64,000 nucleotides of DNA from Cladopsammia gracilis (GCA_022457155.1 JAJGOT010000030.1:248001-312000); one strand, 5' to 3'. Shown: positions 1 through 14,400, numbered from the stretch's first letter. Numbers and translations are program-made. Notes: generated from the sequence alone by a model not told the origin.

Positions 1-478
1 TTGGATGCCATTCCTGGAATGATATTCCAATATCCATATGCAAAAAGCAAACTAGACAACAATTCAAAAGAGCACTTTACCAATATTATTTTGCTCCGTA
101 TTAATCACTGTCTCACCAATCTTGTAACAGCTATATTACTTCTATGTTTCTATTCCTTTCTTAGTAATATAGTGTTCTCTTTTTCTTAAAAAAAAATTGA
201 AAATTAATTAGTTATAGGGCATATAATTAGTTTACCTCTTTCATGCTCTTCTCCATTTTTTTCTTATCTTGTTAACTTCAAAAAAATGTATGTAAAAATT
301 AAAAATGGAGTAAATAAAAACAACTAATTCTTCACATTACTCTTCCCAGTAAACTATGACCCCCCATAAATGTTTTAGATGCCTTCAGAGTGATGATCAT
401 AATGCTGCAAGTCTATTTCAAATGCATCACTTGGTTCATTCGTTTGTACAACATGATAACAATTTTTCTTCACTACAG
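1..478. other. Intergenic, no feature recognised
   Basis: AT-rich sequence with short chance ORFs. I see no conserved coding segment, tandem array or inverted repeat here. Confidence 0.5.
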
Positions 479-1305
479 GTGAATCTTTGCTGACGTCATT
501 GTTTACATTTTGTTTCATTAGCATACGAATCTGCAGAGAGAAGGAATCATGCTAAATACGAATTGACTTCAAAAGTTGAAAGAGCTTGTTAAACTTAGTA
601 ATCTGTGCAATTTTCAGCTTTTTTCATGCAATATTTTAAGGAAATATCTGCTATCAAAAACTGCAAAACTGTTGGGTGACAAAAGCGCTAATGAGCCCAT
701 ACATTCTGAAAACACTGGATGTTAGCCTGTGGACATTTCGTTGAGTTTTTCATGAAGTGAATTTCGTAAGTTTTTTTGTGGACACATCGTTCCCTTTTCA
801 TGACGTGTAAAACGGGCTAGTTTTATAATTTTCGCAAAGGACCACATGGTCAGAGTTGATGATGATCGGTTCGAATGAAGGTTGTTCTGAGGATTACTTT
901 ATAGACTTGTCGACTATTTCGTTGCTATACAGGACACAAAAACTTGTAAGTATAGATTGTCAGCGACATTTGTCAATTAAGTTCATTTCGGAACATTTTG
1001 GAGTTGTACTCGAACATTTTGCTTGTATTGTTGTTTCAGTGAATCGCACATTAAATATGGCGCATCTAAAGATGTCTTGTTAGCTGAGATATTCCCAAGA
1101 ACGAGTGGGTTCTTACACATTCTTTGTAAAATTTTGAGTTTAATACAGCATTGCATGAAGTGTATCTAGTATATTGGGCTCAAATTTTCAGAGAAAGCTA
1201 ATTGTGCTATGCCCTTTAAATATTCAGAGTTGATTTTTTTTGTAGATAGTTTAGAGAACGAGGCGAATATGCTATGAAGCAAAAATGGTAAACAAAGATT
1301 CCCCA
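479..1305. repeat. MITE copy (GATCTTTG ends) with nested insertion
   Basis: Near-identical to the element at 11546-11963: both start near a (G)GTGATCTTTGCTG-like end followed by TGACGTCATTGTTTACATTT, and end in GTAAACAAAGAT. This copy is about 400 bp longer. The extra block, roughly 712-1120, sits after a shared ACATTCT, which recurs at its far end, so it looks like a nested insertion with a short target duplication. No coding capacity is seen. Confidence 0.6.
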
Positions 1306-1379
1306 ATAAGCGGGATCACACAATAACACCCGTTGCATTTGAAATAGCCTTCTCAAACTCATTAATAATTCATGACGAG

Positions 1380-1650
1380 AACACAAAGGAAATCACTACC
1401 GTGAAGGAGGTTTTGAAATCGTTTCTTAATTTGCATAGATTTTGGCGATTTTATTCCTTCGTTTTCTCCGCATTTAACGATCAGTTTGAGAAGCTATATC
1501 AAACACTCGAAACAGTGTTTCATCAGATTTCCAAACACCTTGAAGTGGTTTAAAAAAACTCGGCTGCGCCTCGTTTTTCCAATCCACTTCTCGGTGTTTG
1601 GAAATCTGATGAAACACTGTTCCTCGTGTTTGATATATTACTTGCAGCAT
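1380..1650. repeat. Palindromic MITE (family also at 39.7-39.95 kb)
   Basis: About 1491-1648 folds on itself: ATATCAAACACTCG and GTTTCATCAGATTTCCAAAC on the left return as the reverse complement on the right, around a short centre rich in AAAAA and CGGCTGCGCC. A diverged relative, including the flank TTTATTCCTTC, lies at 39700-39950. Non-coding. Confidence 0.65.
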
Positions 1651-3233
1651 CAGGATTGTTACTCTGAAGGCAGCCAGAAAATTTGTGGGTTCTGTGGTTC
1701 ACTGAGAAGGGTACACTTCATGTAGGAGTGGCTATGATGAGTTGAGTATATCGGGAGAGCAAGAGACTGACTCTTTTCAATGGCAATAATTTTATTGTTC
1801 CATAACAAAATACTTCATTCAATTTACAATAAGCTTTTAACATAAGCCTGATAAGCTTAGTAATTAAATTAATATTATCTTTAGCACAAGCAAAATAATG
1901 AGGATTATAACATTGGGTGTAACATTTTTATTATGGTGTTTTTACAAAACACTACCCAACAATTATTAGAGTGTGATAGTCCAAATTAAACTAAGGAAAA
2001 CAATGGAATTATAGACTAATGGTGCGTAGTATTCTACCAACTATTTCATGGGTTAAGTAAAATCACTTTGTAATATTTGGGTTTAGAATGGGCCATTTTC
2101 ATGATGGCATCGTACACTTCAACTACCAGAACCCTTGGGTTTTTTTGTTTTGTGTTAATTATGGCTATAATTATGGTCCATTTTCAGTCAGTCGAACAGG
2201 CTAGTAAATCACGAGAACAAGCCTCGTGATACTGGAGAGAGCAACTTTCTGGACGGACTGCAAGCAGTCTATACTAGGATACAACATTGAAATAAGAAGG
2301 AAAAGTGAAATGAATTTGGGTAGTTGTTGTGCAATGCACTGTTGATTTTAAGTCTCTTTTAGGTTTAGTTTAACCCTTGTCTTGTTCTTTTCGGTATCTG
2401 ATCGTCATCTTCCTGTCACCTTAACAACCCAGCTATCCCCGGAGCAAAGCTTAATATTATTATTGCTGTACAACACTTCAAAGCATAAACATTGCAATAA
2501 ATTTTAAATTTTCTTTTCAAACATTTACATAACCATATTCCATTTCAGTAATGTTGTCTCTCTGAAGAAACAGAAAAATGGTGGATATTGATAATGAAAT
2601 AAATAATTATTAGCATTACAGCATAATATTATTTTAACTTTCTGTTTTGCTTAGTAATGCACAATTCTGCGCTTAAATAGTGAATATGAATTTTGGAACT
2701 TGTGAGGTCTATCAAAGCATGTCCTTGCGAACACACAACTAAATATGCCTTATTCCAAAATGGCAGCCAATTTATTATTTGTTTTTTAATTAGCCCTTTT
2801 GGCCTCGTCAGCAGTGCAAAATACAAAGTAATTTTCAAGTGAAAATGAGGCCAAGAGGGCTAATTAAAATGCATACAAAAGAGTAATAATATAAGTTATT
2901 TTTGCACTTTAATAAGACACTTTCAAATTAGCGCATATTTTAAATACTGAAAAATTGTAAATTTCTTATTCCAAATTTTTGCATGTACACACACTTACCA
3001 GCATGTGTGTAAATATTTTATTCAGCCAATAGCACAAGCTGCATCCTTCAACACAGCCCTCGATCTTCAAATGTTCTGTGCTATATGTAGATTCTATATA
3101 GGGGTTAACAATGATATCCAAAGTGAAGCAAGCAAATTATTAACCATTAGCAACAGGGACATTTTTTGAGAGGGCTGCTGAAGGACTGTTAATAAAATTC
3201 TGAGCAGTGACTTTTCTTCCAAGTAAACACACT
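1651..3233. other. Intergenic, mostly unassigned
   Basis: No gene recognised. Around 2735-2880 there is a small repeat-like patch (AATTTATTATT followed by GATTAGCCC or TTAGCCC) that resembles sequence at 36895-37040, so it is probably another old MITE. Confidence 0.4.
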
Positions 3234-3653
3234 TTAAAGGCCGTTTACACAACAGAAAAAATGGTACGGACCTGTCAAGAAAGGAGTACAGACTAAACAT
3301 TTTAGCCCACTGATGTAAACATGCATACCACGTCTTTTGGGAAAGTTACCGACCCGTTTTTTTTCCAGTTTTGGGGCCATAGACAAAACCTGAAAAAACA
3401 TGGGTCCATACCAGTTTCTTTATTTCTTACATCAGCTTGCATGATAACTTAGTTGATCACATGCACAGTACTAGCAATTGGCCCGGTCCCCCAAAAAGTG
3501 TAGTGTAAATGCAACCTTCCAAACTTGGTCCTTGGGCCTGTTTTTGTCCCACCTGTAGTAGAACATTATCCGTGTAAACAGCTAAAATTATGTGACCGTA
3601 CCACTTTTTTGACGAGTCCGTACCCCATTTTTCTGCAGTGTACACCTTTTAGA
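3234..3653. repeat. MITE with about 40-bp terminal inverted repeats
   Basis: The left end reads AAAGGCCGTTTACAC then AGAAAAAATGGTACGGACC. The right end is the approximate reverse complement (GTCCGTACCCCATTTTTCTG then GTGTACACCTTT). The interior is non-coding. Confidence 0.6.
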
Positions 3654-3727
3654 AATTGATTATATATAAAGCAAATGAAATAACAAACACATCTAATATT
3701 AAGAGTCTGATACCAGTATCTAAAATA

Positions 3728-3879
3728 GACAATATTTGTATTCTCAGTTTTGAACTGGAACTAGCTTACAGTTGAAATATCATTAAAAATAATTGCATGT
3801 GAAAAGATTCCCCCGTATAAGCCTCGAGTGCATGCTAGTTCCAGTTCAATACCGTGAATACAAATATTGTCTATTGCAG
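3728..3879. repeat. Short palindromic repeat
   Basis: The arms AATAGACAATATTTGTATTC with GAACTGGAACTAGC are repeated in reverse complement about 90 bp later. Typical MITE geometry; no coding potential. Confidence 0.65.
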
Positions 3880-4084
3880 CAAAATTTCAAAGCAAAGCTT
3901 TGAATAGTTTTTTTTTAATGCTGAACCTTGCATGGTAGAAAACAGTGGTTCAAAACAAAAGAATCTTATGTTTACCAAGCATGGTTAGTGAACTAGACAA
4001 CAAGCAAAATGCTGTGTCCCACACAAATCTAGACAAGCCACAGCTCTAATCTAAAAAATAAATAAAGATAAAAACGTTAAAAAG

Positions 4085-4496
4085 GAAGAGACTTTTATAG
4101 CGCATATATCACACGTCCCTAGGCGCTTTACATACACTTAAGAGAATGAGATCGGACATCAGCTTAGGAAGGTGCCTCAGGCAACTGCTAGTGATCCCTT
4201 GTTAATCTCATCTCTCCCACCCCTCCCATGAACAATGTATGGCACCGAGGGTAGTCACTGCTGGGGTTATGTTACATCCTCAGTGGTTCTTTTATGTCCC
4301 CAACGGAGACGGGACCACCATTTCTACGTGGTCATCCGAGCCATGTGAAGGTCTGACCATTTGCAGATGTCATAGTAAAGGCAGCACCTTCGTCCTCAGT
4401 TAGTTTAAGACCCTGAGTGTTGGTCTGGCTGGGATTTGAACCCGCAACCTCCCGCTCTGCAGACTGGTGCTCTATCAACTGAGCTAACCAGGAGGC
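4085..4496 (-). repeat. tRNA-derived SINE
   Basis: On the minus strand the first ~73 bases (4424-4496) form a tRNA-like head: GCCTCCTGGTTAGCTCAG, a D-arm ending GATAGAGC, an anticodon loop CTGCAGA (GCA, Cys-like) and a T-arm/B-box GGTTCAAATCC. A ~340-bp unrelated body follows and ends near AGCGCCTAGGGACG. No second half-acceptor stem closes directly after the T-arm, so this is a SINE rather than a tRNA gene. Confidence 0.75.
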
Positions 4497-5306
4497 ACTA
4501 AAAAGGGCATAATTTTGGCAGGAAAGTATCTTTAGGAAGGCAATCACAGGGATGGGCCAAGGGCTGGCAATTTGCCATTACCGGTGTGTGTTTGAGCCCT
4601 GGCAACTTTAATAGAAAAACAAAACCTTGACAACACCACAAACTGTTCTTCTTCGACTACTTTCATCACTTCCAGCCAATTTAAAAATTTAGCTACAGCC
4701 CAGCTGAATCACTAACTAATAAATCCGCTTAATTTTTACATCTAAAGTTAAAAGGCAAAGCTTGCTGTACATACCAAAAACAGCACCTATGTATCATTAT
4801 TTCCTGCTCAATGATACTTCTACGAAGCTCTAACATTTTTCATAATTATGTTCACGTGTCCCTTATTTTTTTAAAGAACCGTTTTGACTTGAAAATTGGG
4901 AAAACAAGCATGTCTGTCACCCATGCAATGTAGCCAGTATTTTAAGCAGTCATCAAGTTGCTACTGCTGATGTCTTGTGGCCCAAATAATGGCTGCATAG
5001 GAGACTCTAAGCCCACGGAGGCTCGTGGCTATAGCTTTTGCTAGAAAATGTAATAATTCTCAAGTAAACTGTAGCCATCAGCTTATTTCCACCACATTCA
5101 GCTTGGACAGTGGCCCTTTAACAATGATTTGTAATACACCTCCTTTGTCCCAATCTCACTTTGACTGAAAAAAGCATCAGGTTACAGGAAATATAAAAAA
5201 AAACCAAGACCTCACGAGCTCTACATGTATATACAATCCCACCCTCGACTGTTACTTTACATTCAACAGTATTAACAAATAACCATCCTATGCACTGGAC
5301 AGTATT
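4497..5306. other. Region downstream of TAT, probable 3' UTR and intergenic
   Basis: No coding exon recognised. It lies just past the TAT stop on that gene's strand, so it should hold the 3' UTR and poly(A) site, which I could not pinpoint. Confidence 0.4.
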
Positions 5307-5423
5307 TCAAGCATCACTTTTCCTGTGGGTTTTGCAGAACTCGTTTATTCTCTTGCAAGCCATCTCAGTCATTGCTTCTGGTACTGTGAGGACAATGCGG
5401 AAGTAGTTTGGATACTGAAAGCA
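5307..5423 (-). CDS. TAT: TAT exon 12 (stop codon)
   Basis: Acceptor TTTTTAG. Encodes [20 protein letters not shown] through THRKSDA and stop TGA. R385 in YFRIV matches the substrate-carboxylate arginine of class I aminotransferases. Confidence 0.93.
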   Translation of the reverse strand, partial: CFQYPNYFRIVLTVPEAMTEMACKRINEFCKTHRKSDA

Positions 5424-8400
5424 CTAAAAAGACAACAATATTAGTGATAGTACTTAGTACATTACACAAGTTTGAAAAATTGGGTTACGTGAAATCCAAA
5501 AATAACTGACTGGGCTTAAAGAATAAATGACAGTTAATTGTACTTTTTTGTACTTTCAGCCCAGTCACAATAGCATCTGTTATGGAATAAAACAATAATT
5601 ATTGACTAAGAGGGAAAAAAAATTCGATTTTCTGAACTTGCATGCTTTATGACCAATGAAAGTAAATGAGATTATTTTGAGCTAACTGTGTTGCTTGCAT
5701 CATGCATGCCTAACCTGACAAGAACAATATTGAGACCAAAGATGTGTTGTAGGTGATGTAAGCATGTAAATGCAAAGCAGTTGTAGCATTTAAATTGCAT
5801 GTGATGAACTAATGAATTACCTGAATTAAATAGTCATATCCACAGTCATTATGAACATGAATTAAGTGAAATGTAAAAAGTACAAAATTGTGCTGCAATT
5901 TACCTTTCCTGGCAGACAAAATACAGACTGCTCTGATATCAGTTTCTCTGTGAAGTCCAAGTCATCTATAATGCCATCCAACTTTGAAATGTCAATACCA
6001 ACCTGAACAAAGAAAAAAGAAGTTATCCCTTTAACACTATTAATGTCTCTGATGCTTGAAACACCAAATGCTTAATGTCTTCTCAAACAAGCCATGAAAT
6101 ATAAACATTTTATTGCCAAAGACTACAATAGAACCCTGCCTAACAGCCACCCCTATATTACGAACACTTGTTTTAGCCTGAAGAAAAGCTAAGTCATAAC
6201 ATACACGAGACCAGCCTCGTTACAATGATCACTCTGTTAATGTGACCAGATTTGGGCTGCCTAGTGATGGCTGGATTAACAAGGTTCCACTGCATGGCAA
6301 TTAAGATCCCATCACTTATTTTTTCTTTGTTAAACGTGATATATTACTAACTAAAGTGAGTTTGAATTGGAACATTCAATGTCCCTAACAATTAACCAAC
6401 AGTGTATTTCAATGACTCACCATCATGTACATTGCTCCACAAGGCATTATGGGATTTAGCTCTGGAATTCTAAGAAGTGCTTCATAACATATTTCTGCAT
6501 TTTTCTGTGAAAGAAATAACTGGTTATCTTGAGTTATGACCAACTATTTATTTTCCTTGTCTTGGCAGCAACCTCAAAGCTTAATAACAACCCTGAAATT
6601 GCCCAAATTAAGTCTCGGTGTAAATCATGATTGATTGTCTTGTCTTCATTTCCTCCTGGGGGGTGTGCAGCTTGGTTCTCCAAATCCTGACCTTATTTCA
6701 GACCAAAACATGTCATTTTCCACACCCGTTTTCAGACCACTTTGGTTAGAATGCCAACAAAAGATTTGTTAAAATTCAGCTCGAACAATATATTTTGGTT
6801 ATTTATTTCTCTTTCTCTCTTATTCATTTGGAGTTGAAAAACAAATACATCTATCTGCTCTTGTGGTATCCCTTGAAAACCATACCCGATTTCACACCAT
6901 AATGGCCAATCTTCACCTGTTTTCAGACCAAAACGGCTCAAAAGCCATACCCTTTTGGGGCTGCACATACCTATAGAGGGGTGGCGAATGGTAAATCCGA
7001 GACTCGCCGAGACGCCGACACTCTTGTTTCAAAATCCGAGACCGCGACCGCAGCTACGTTATAAAATCAGAGCCCGAGATTGACCCAATGCGGGAAAAAA
7101 CCGAGTCCGAGACTCAGTGCTAAAAAAATCCGAATCACCTATCAAACAACAAACAAGGATGAAGAATGAGAATGCTTGACAAAAGTAGCCGAGACTCTGA
7201 GACCTTGAGGAAAAAAAAATCCGAGACTCCGAGACAGAAAAAGCACCAGCCAAACAAGACTTTGAGACTTAAAACAAAAACTGCCGAGATTTCGAGACCG
7301 GACCAAAATTTTCAGAGACCCACGATTTTGAACGTACCATTCGCCACCCCTCTATAGGGGAGTACCCCCCCCCCCCCCCCCCAACCCGGGCATTTCCTGC
7401 AGTTTGTCTGAAACTGTTTTGTAAACTGATCGAGCCTTTGGCATAACAAAGTAAAATCATATATTTAATATTTAAAGGTTTACACTCAGTTTTGTCATAG
7501 TAGACAGAGTAGATGTCTATGTTAGGAGGAATAAGATTTCTCCTTTGCAACTATGTATTTTTATATACATGCATGTACCAACCTGGATGACCTTTATTGT
7601 GTTTTCAAAGAAGCTTGCTGGTGTGTTGGCTAAGATCTCTGGCAGAGCTCCTTGGACAAGAGTATTGGGTCCCAAGATTTGCTGTGATTGAGCAATTAGT
7701 CCATTCCTGACCTGTTATCAATTGGATATGTATGAACAAAACATAGAACAACACGGATCTCCTTAGGATCAGAAAAATGATATTGTTCTTTTATGGAAAA
7801 TGTTCATTTTAAGAATCAGGCTTGTTTTTTGTGTTACAACACAGTAAAACCTTAATACAGTGACACCAAGGGGGGGGGGGGGGGGGGGTATGCATTTTGG
7901 TATCTTCAGAACAAAGGGAACTGTCTGTAACAGAGGTGCCCATAAGGAGAGATTAACTGTACACTAGCTGAGCAACAAGTATGGTAATGTAGATGGCAAC
8001 CTGGGGTGACAACATGAATCTAATGATTATTTTCCTCCCTGTGATTTGACCAGTGTTTATCGCTTTAAGTATTTTCTCTGAAAACAGCAAGAAACAGATG
8101 GTTGTTATGAATGAAGTGAAAATCTTGAGTTACAGTTTTTAATATATGTAAACTTACCTCACTTTCAAATGCTTCATGTTTGTCATAGATGAGAACCCAT
8201 CCAAGTCTCCAACCCGGCACAAGGTACCTAACGGTAAGAAACGGCAATGTCATTACATCATAAGATAGTACTGCTCAGTAGCTTTCATTTGAATGGTCAC
8301 ACTTAGGATTTCATCCACAGACTCAAAAGTTAGAACCACCTTGTACAGCATAATAAACAGTACCACAGGAAAGTACTGCTCAGTAGTTTTCAGTTGAATG

Positions 8401-11400
8401 GTCACACTTTAGGATTTCATCCACGGACTCAAAAGTTAGAACCACCTTGTACAGCATAATAAACAGTACCACAGGAAAGTACTGCTCAGTAGCTTTCATT
8501 TGAATGGTCATGCACTTAGGATTTCATCCACAGACTCAAAAGTTAGATTCACTTTGTACAGCATAATAAACAGTACCACAGGAAAGTACTGCTCAATAGC
8601 TTTCATTTGAACTCAAAAGTTAGAACCACCTCAGATTACAGCATAATGAACAGTGCCAAAGTTAAGAAAAGCATACAGCACAACAAGAAAGCACCATATA
8701 AGAAAGTAGTGCTCAGTATACATAGCTTCCATTTAAACAGAGTTTTCTTGGGTTAACCCAGACTTAAAAGCAGTTTAATGCAGAAGCTGCTATGTTTCCA
8801 AAATATTAATGTCATAATAGCCTAATTTTGATATATTAAAATTCAAGTTAAAACAAAAGACATCACTACGAGGCTTAGGGGAATAAACCAAATTTATTCA
8901 TATAAATCCCTACTATCATAATTTCCCCTAAGCCTCGTAGTGATGTCTTTTGTCTCAAGTTGAATTTTTATATATTGAAATTTGGTTATTTATGTGGGGA
9001 CAGGAGGGTTGTCCTACTTTGCATACCTTTTAGAAATTCCTCCACAAGTTAGGATGGGAACGTTCTCTGATAACTGCGCAATAGGATAAAACTTTTGTCC
9101 AGGAAATACCTAAAAAAATACACGGTCATTATTACTGGGTGTCTGCAGGGTGTAAAGAAAAATTTCCACTAGCACAATTATTCAATAAATTAATTTAAAA
9201 CTTTACTACCCCATCAGACAAGAAAAGGATAGAATGTACTAAGCCCCACAGGAAAATCCCATTTTGCCTGGGCTATCAGACATGACAGTCTTTCCATACC
9301 TTGTCTTGTCTACTTCTGGCAAAACTACCAAAATTTATGGACCTTGTTGACCTTAATATTTTTCCTAATGTGCAGTTCCAGAAAATATCCATACTCCCCC
9401 CACGGAAGGTTTTTTGTTTAGCACCCCCCCCCCCCAATCCCCCCAGGAAATTCCAGTTTAGCTTCATACTTTGCTTCTAAAATGTTGGCTTTTAAGACCC
9501 CCCTCCCCCTAGGAATTTCCAATGACCTTCCATGGGGTGGGTATGGATTTTTTTCTGGAACTGCACAATATTATAATGGTCTGAACAAGCTTGTAGCTGT
9601 AATTTATTTAACAGTATCAAAAGATTGCATACTCACAGCGTACTCATATACTTCATCAGCAATAATAGGAAGCATGTATTTTTCAGCCACTGTGAAAACA
9701 ATGTTATCATTTTATTAGTCACACTCATTGATTAACTAACGTGGGAAACAACTACTTATTTACTGTTGACTGTGAGTAACTCAATAAGGGGGAGGGGGGG
9801 GGGGGGGGGGGGAATACAAATACCAAAGCTATCAATACTGCTCTGTTGATACTGTATGTGATCACCTGAAAGAAGTTAAAATTTAGTCAAGTTTTTCTGG
9901 CTTCTCTGTACTGCATTTTGGTTTCTCTGTGCCTCACAATGATCTGGCTGTTGAAAATAATGATCACATTTTTGCACAATTTGGCAGGACACCTTGTTTC
10001 TCGTTAAAATTTGTGTCCTGTTTAAGCATTCACAGGTCATTTAAGCCTGGATTCTGCCCTGGGCAAATAATGATCTTGCAGTGTTGATGTCGGGATAAAT
10101 TCTCAGTATTTTTATCATTATTATTGAAACATTTATTACCGAAGTTTGCCCTGAGAGTTACAATGCTTCTTGCGAGGGCTCACTTTGAAAATAGAAGTTA
10201 TTTACAAATAGCACTCCAGTTTTCCTCCCTCCACAAAAACCAACATTTCCAAATTCCAATTCGATCCGGAAACAGTGGAAGTAAGAGCCACCTCGTGGAT
10301 TTCACTGAAATTTCTATTTATTTATTATTATTTTTATTTATTTATTTATTTATTTATTTATTACTTTCTAGGATGACTTCCAAGTGTTCTTTGGAGTACA
10401 CAGAACCACAAGGATTGGAAGGATTGTTCACAACAATGGCTCTGGTTCGGTCATCAATCAGAGATTCCAGGTGATCCATGTCAACCTCCCAGGATCTGTC
10501 AGGCTAAACACACAATTTGGTTTGTTAGCAAGTTTAAAATGAAGTGGCTAAAACTTAAATCTCGACTTTCACTTTTGAGAACAGGCTGAAATTTTGTGCA
10601 TGGAAGGCAGCTGTTTTCTAAGAAATATTCTAAGATCAGCCAAGGCCATACAAGGCCATGCCCATGAGGCCACCAAAATAAAGTTAATGCCCTGGGCCGA
10701 GTTGTTCAAAGCCTGATTAGCACTAATCCTGGATTTACTGCCAACAAAACATATGAGTTGTCACGGTAATTAACCCTGGATTAGCGCTTATCATCCTTCG
10801 AACAACTCGGCCCTGATTTACACGTACCAGGCGATTTTTGAGCAAATTTTGTTGCACTTTTCAATGCAATTATTGCCAGATGCAAGTTGCAACTTTAAAT
10901 TGCGTGTGTAAACTAGTGATGAATTCAGTGCAATTTGTGGGAAATTGCAGCAAATATTGCAGAGACCTTTGTGTTATCAATGCAATTAAAAGCATGGTTG
11001 AGACAATGAATTAAGAGCACTGTAGTAGTGAAATTTGCACTGTACAAGCACTGCAAACGAAGCTTTTAGCCAGCAGGGTGTCTGGGCGTCCTATGGATGC
11101 CCACTTTTTGAACAAATTCATGAACATTGCACCTAATCCTTTAAAAATTTATGATGAGAAATATCTCCAGGATGCCCACTTTTCATTTTCTGGCTAAAAG
11201 CCTGCTGCAAACCTTCATTGATAGTAGAATGGAATGTCAAATGCATAAATTAATTTGCTTTTTAGGTCGTTTTATATTTTTCTCGCTCAGATTTGTCCAT
11301 TTTTGGCATATATATGAACAACAAATTAATTGCAAAACATTGTTCAGAATTTTTTCTGTTGTCTCCTGCTGAATCCCACTCGAAAAAATGAATCCCAAAG

Positions 11401-14400
11401 TTTACCCAAATTTCTCGATTTTGTGCTGATTTTTCACTTCAGATGGCCAAGTTTGGGCCCATGCCACTAAATCCTGTTCAAGAAAAAACAAAACAAAAAA
11501 CAATCCCGAAGTCCATTCCATTAAAATTGCTTATTTTATTGCCAATAGGGCGATCTTTGCTGCACATGACGTCATTGTTTACATTTTGTCTCATTAGCAT
11601 ACGAATTTAAGTAGAGAAGACATTGCGCTAAATACGAATTGACTTCAACAGTTGAAAGAGCTTGTTAAATTGAGTAATCTACCCAATTTTTAGCTCTTTG
11701 CATGTAATATTTAAGAAAATATAAGCTATCCAAAACTGCAAAATTGCTGGGTGGCAAAAGCGCTAATGAGCCCATACATTCTTTGTAAAATTTAGAGTTT
11801 TGAAAACAGCATTGCACAAAGAGTATCTAGTGTATCAAATTTCCAGAGAAAGCTAATTGTACTATGCCCTTTCCATATTCAGTGTTGATTTTGTTGTAGC
11901 TTGATTAGAAAATGATGCACATATGCTAATGAGGCAAAAAGTGTAAACAAAGATCACCCTATAGTCAGCCAGTAAGTTTCACATTAACTCCCTTATGGAC
12001 CTCCTAGGAAGCACTCCCGGTCCTCTGCTGCCAGCCTTTGCCCACCTTGCCCAATTTCGGCTGGCCAGCAAGAACTCACTTCCAGCTCCCCAAAGCTGTA
12101 TTTCAAGTGCCCAACCACACATAGCGGACCTATCTGCCACTGTCACAAAGCATGTTGGGAAATTCTATGGCAAACCAAAATGGAGTTTCCCGCCTGAAAA
12201 TTATACAAAATTGTTATAAGCACTTCGGATATCGGGCATTTCCACCACACCACAGGACAGCAAATGGCCCACTCACTCATTGCCCCTTTTCTGATCCCAA
12301 GTGATTCCAGACTTTCCCACTGGCTGGCCTTGTCCACCACGGCCCATTTTCACCTTGAGCACCACGAGAGGTGGAATTGAGAGGTGCCAGGGACTTAAGG
12401 ATTTCTGGACTTCATGATGTCCTTCCATCAATGGGTGGGCCTTATACATGGCTTAATTTAGCCGCTACAGCAGGTTGTTGTTTCAAGTTGTGAATTTGAC
12501 TGATATGAACTGCCTATATGATGGTATGTTCGTCCAGGTTGTTAGCACGGGTCAGGAGTATTGCGGTCAAATTTTCTCACAGCCAATCTGCTTTGTAATG
12601 GTGTGGAAATTATGCTCTGAATGTAGTCAAAGCACTAGAGGGCCAGAACTCTGCTTTTTTCAGGTGAAATTAGTCACATTCCTTAGGGTTAGTGCAAATT
12701 CAACAAGAGTTTGTGATATTATCCGTTATAGTTTTACGATAAAATGAGGCAAATCTGAGCTAGAAAAACTGAAAAAAAGACCTAAAAAGCAACAGGTCGG
12801 TTACCGGTATGCCCCGAGCCCCTCAATTGTCAAATTGCTGCCTTCACTGTTACTTTCAGCTTAGTATCGGCATTACTGAATGTTGTTTGGTAGTTCTTGG
12901 GGGATATACTTGAGCCTCACTGCAAGTCTTTTATCTTTCTGCTGTTTAAATCATGTTTATTATGATAAGAGACCCTAGAAGTACACGTATTGAACGATAT
13001 GTAAATGCATGTAATACTTTGAAATATTAATTTTGTTTTGACTATTACAATCATTCCACTCCACAATCTTGGGAATATATACAATCAGTTTTAGCTTAAA
13101 ACTTTTGGTAATTATATTTTTTGGACTGAGTGAAAATTTGCCTCATGTTGCTTAGTTATGAGCTAAAGAAAGCAAAAATGCACAGCAGGGAGTATAATAT
13201 ACCCCATGAGTTGCCATCAACGGATTGAATTTTAGTAATTAAATTAATTTCTAAAAAAATGGCGAGCTTTCAGCTTTAAAAAACTGATGATAGAAAAGGT
13301 GCAAAATGTGGAAATATGTACAGTAAAAAGTCTGAAAAATATAAACAAATAAAATGTGTACAATAAAAAGGCAAAGAAACTAGAAAAAAAATGCTTATTA
13401 TAGGTCCAGCCAACACTGGAGTAATTCTAATCAAGAAGTGAATACACCATTCCTTACCAGGAGATTATAGTGTCTGACTTCATATCCATGCGAGATGCTC
13501 AGTGTTTGGTAAATGGAGAAACCTGGCTTGGGCAGAAGAACATTGTCCCCAGGATTAAGCAGGACATCAAGAGCAAGCTCCAAGGCTCCAGAGCAGCCAC
13601 ATGCTAAAACAACATCCTGATTAACAAAACAGACCATTTTACAGTTGTCTTCTTAGTGTCCTGGCCTTTGAGTGGAAGCGAGGTTGAAGTTGACCTTGTT
13701 ATGATACAAACCTTGGAGCTTTTCAGATGTAAATTTACCTAGTTAGCATGAGAACAGCATTATCAACATATGAAAGGCAGAAAGGTTTGTATCAAAGCAA
13801 GGTCACCTCCAGCCTCACTTCCACTCAAAGGCAAGGTCACCAAGCACACAACTGTAAAATGGTCTATTCAGTTCAAAATCAACATGTCAGACTTACACAA
13901 CTACACCCAGATAGAAAGGGTTTAAAAATAGGAAAATTGCAAGTGCAAAGTTCTGGGATTTAAAATCTGGATTTTAGGTCAGAATTTGGTTGTCTAGGTT
14001 TCCTATTTTATTATATTTTGTGTTTAAACAAGTGCAATACAGTAACCAACCTTTGTAGTTTCAATTGCTAACATCAAAAGGGTGGCTGTCCAAAGGAAAA
14101 CCTCATTTATTGCCCAATAATTGTTATGCTTGCAGTATTTACACCATTGCCATTTCTTTAGGTTGTAATAAATAAATGTGATTTATTAACTGGCATGTTC
14201 AAAAACAGCTGAACAGTAATACAGATTATTGTTATTACCTTGTAGGACAGCGGAGACAAGGGATAGGAATGTTCAGCAGCTACGGCCTCCCGTGTTTTGA
14301 CAAAACCTGCAATGCACAGCAAGCAAGCTGTTATGTGGAAATTTTGGCTGGATTTTTTTTAAGCAAAAATTTGCAGTAGTTTAATATTCAACAACAACAA

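Noticed and set aside
4424..4496. Functional tRNA-Cys gene
   Set aside because: Lacks a matching 3' acceptor strand and continues into a SINE body.
6116..6300. Small MITE in TAT intron 10
   Set aside because: AGAACCCTGCCTAACAGCCA and TGGCTGGATTAACAAGGTTC look inverted, and similar phrases occur at 37.9 kb, but the ends are too diverged to delimit.
10124..10474. 116-residue plus-strand ORF
   Set aside because: Overlaps TAT exon 5 in antisense and includes a TTTA microsatellite.
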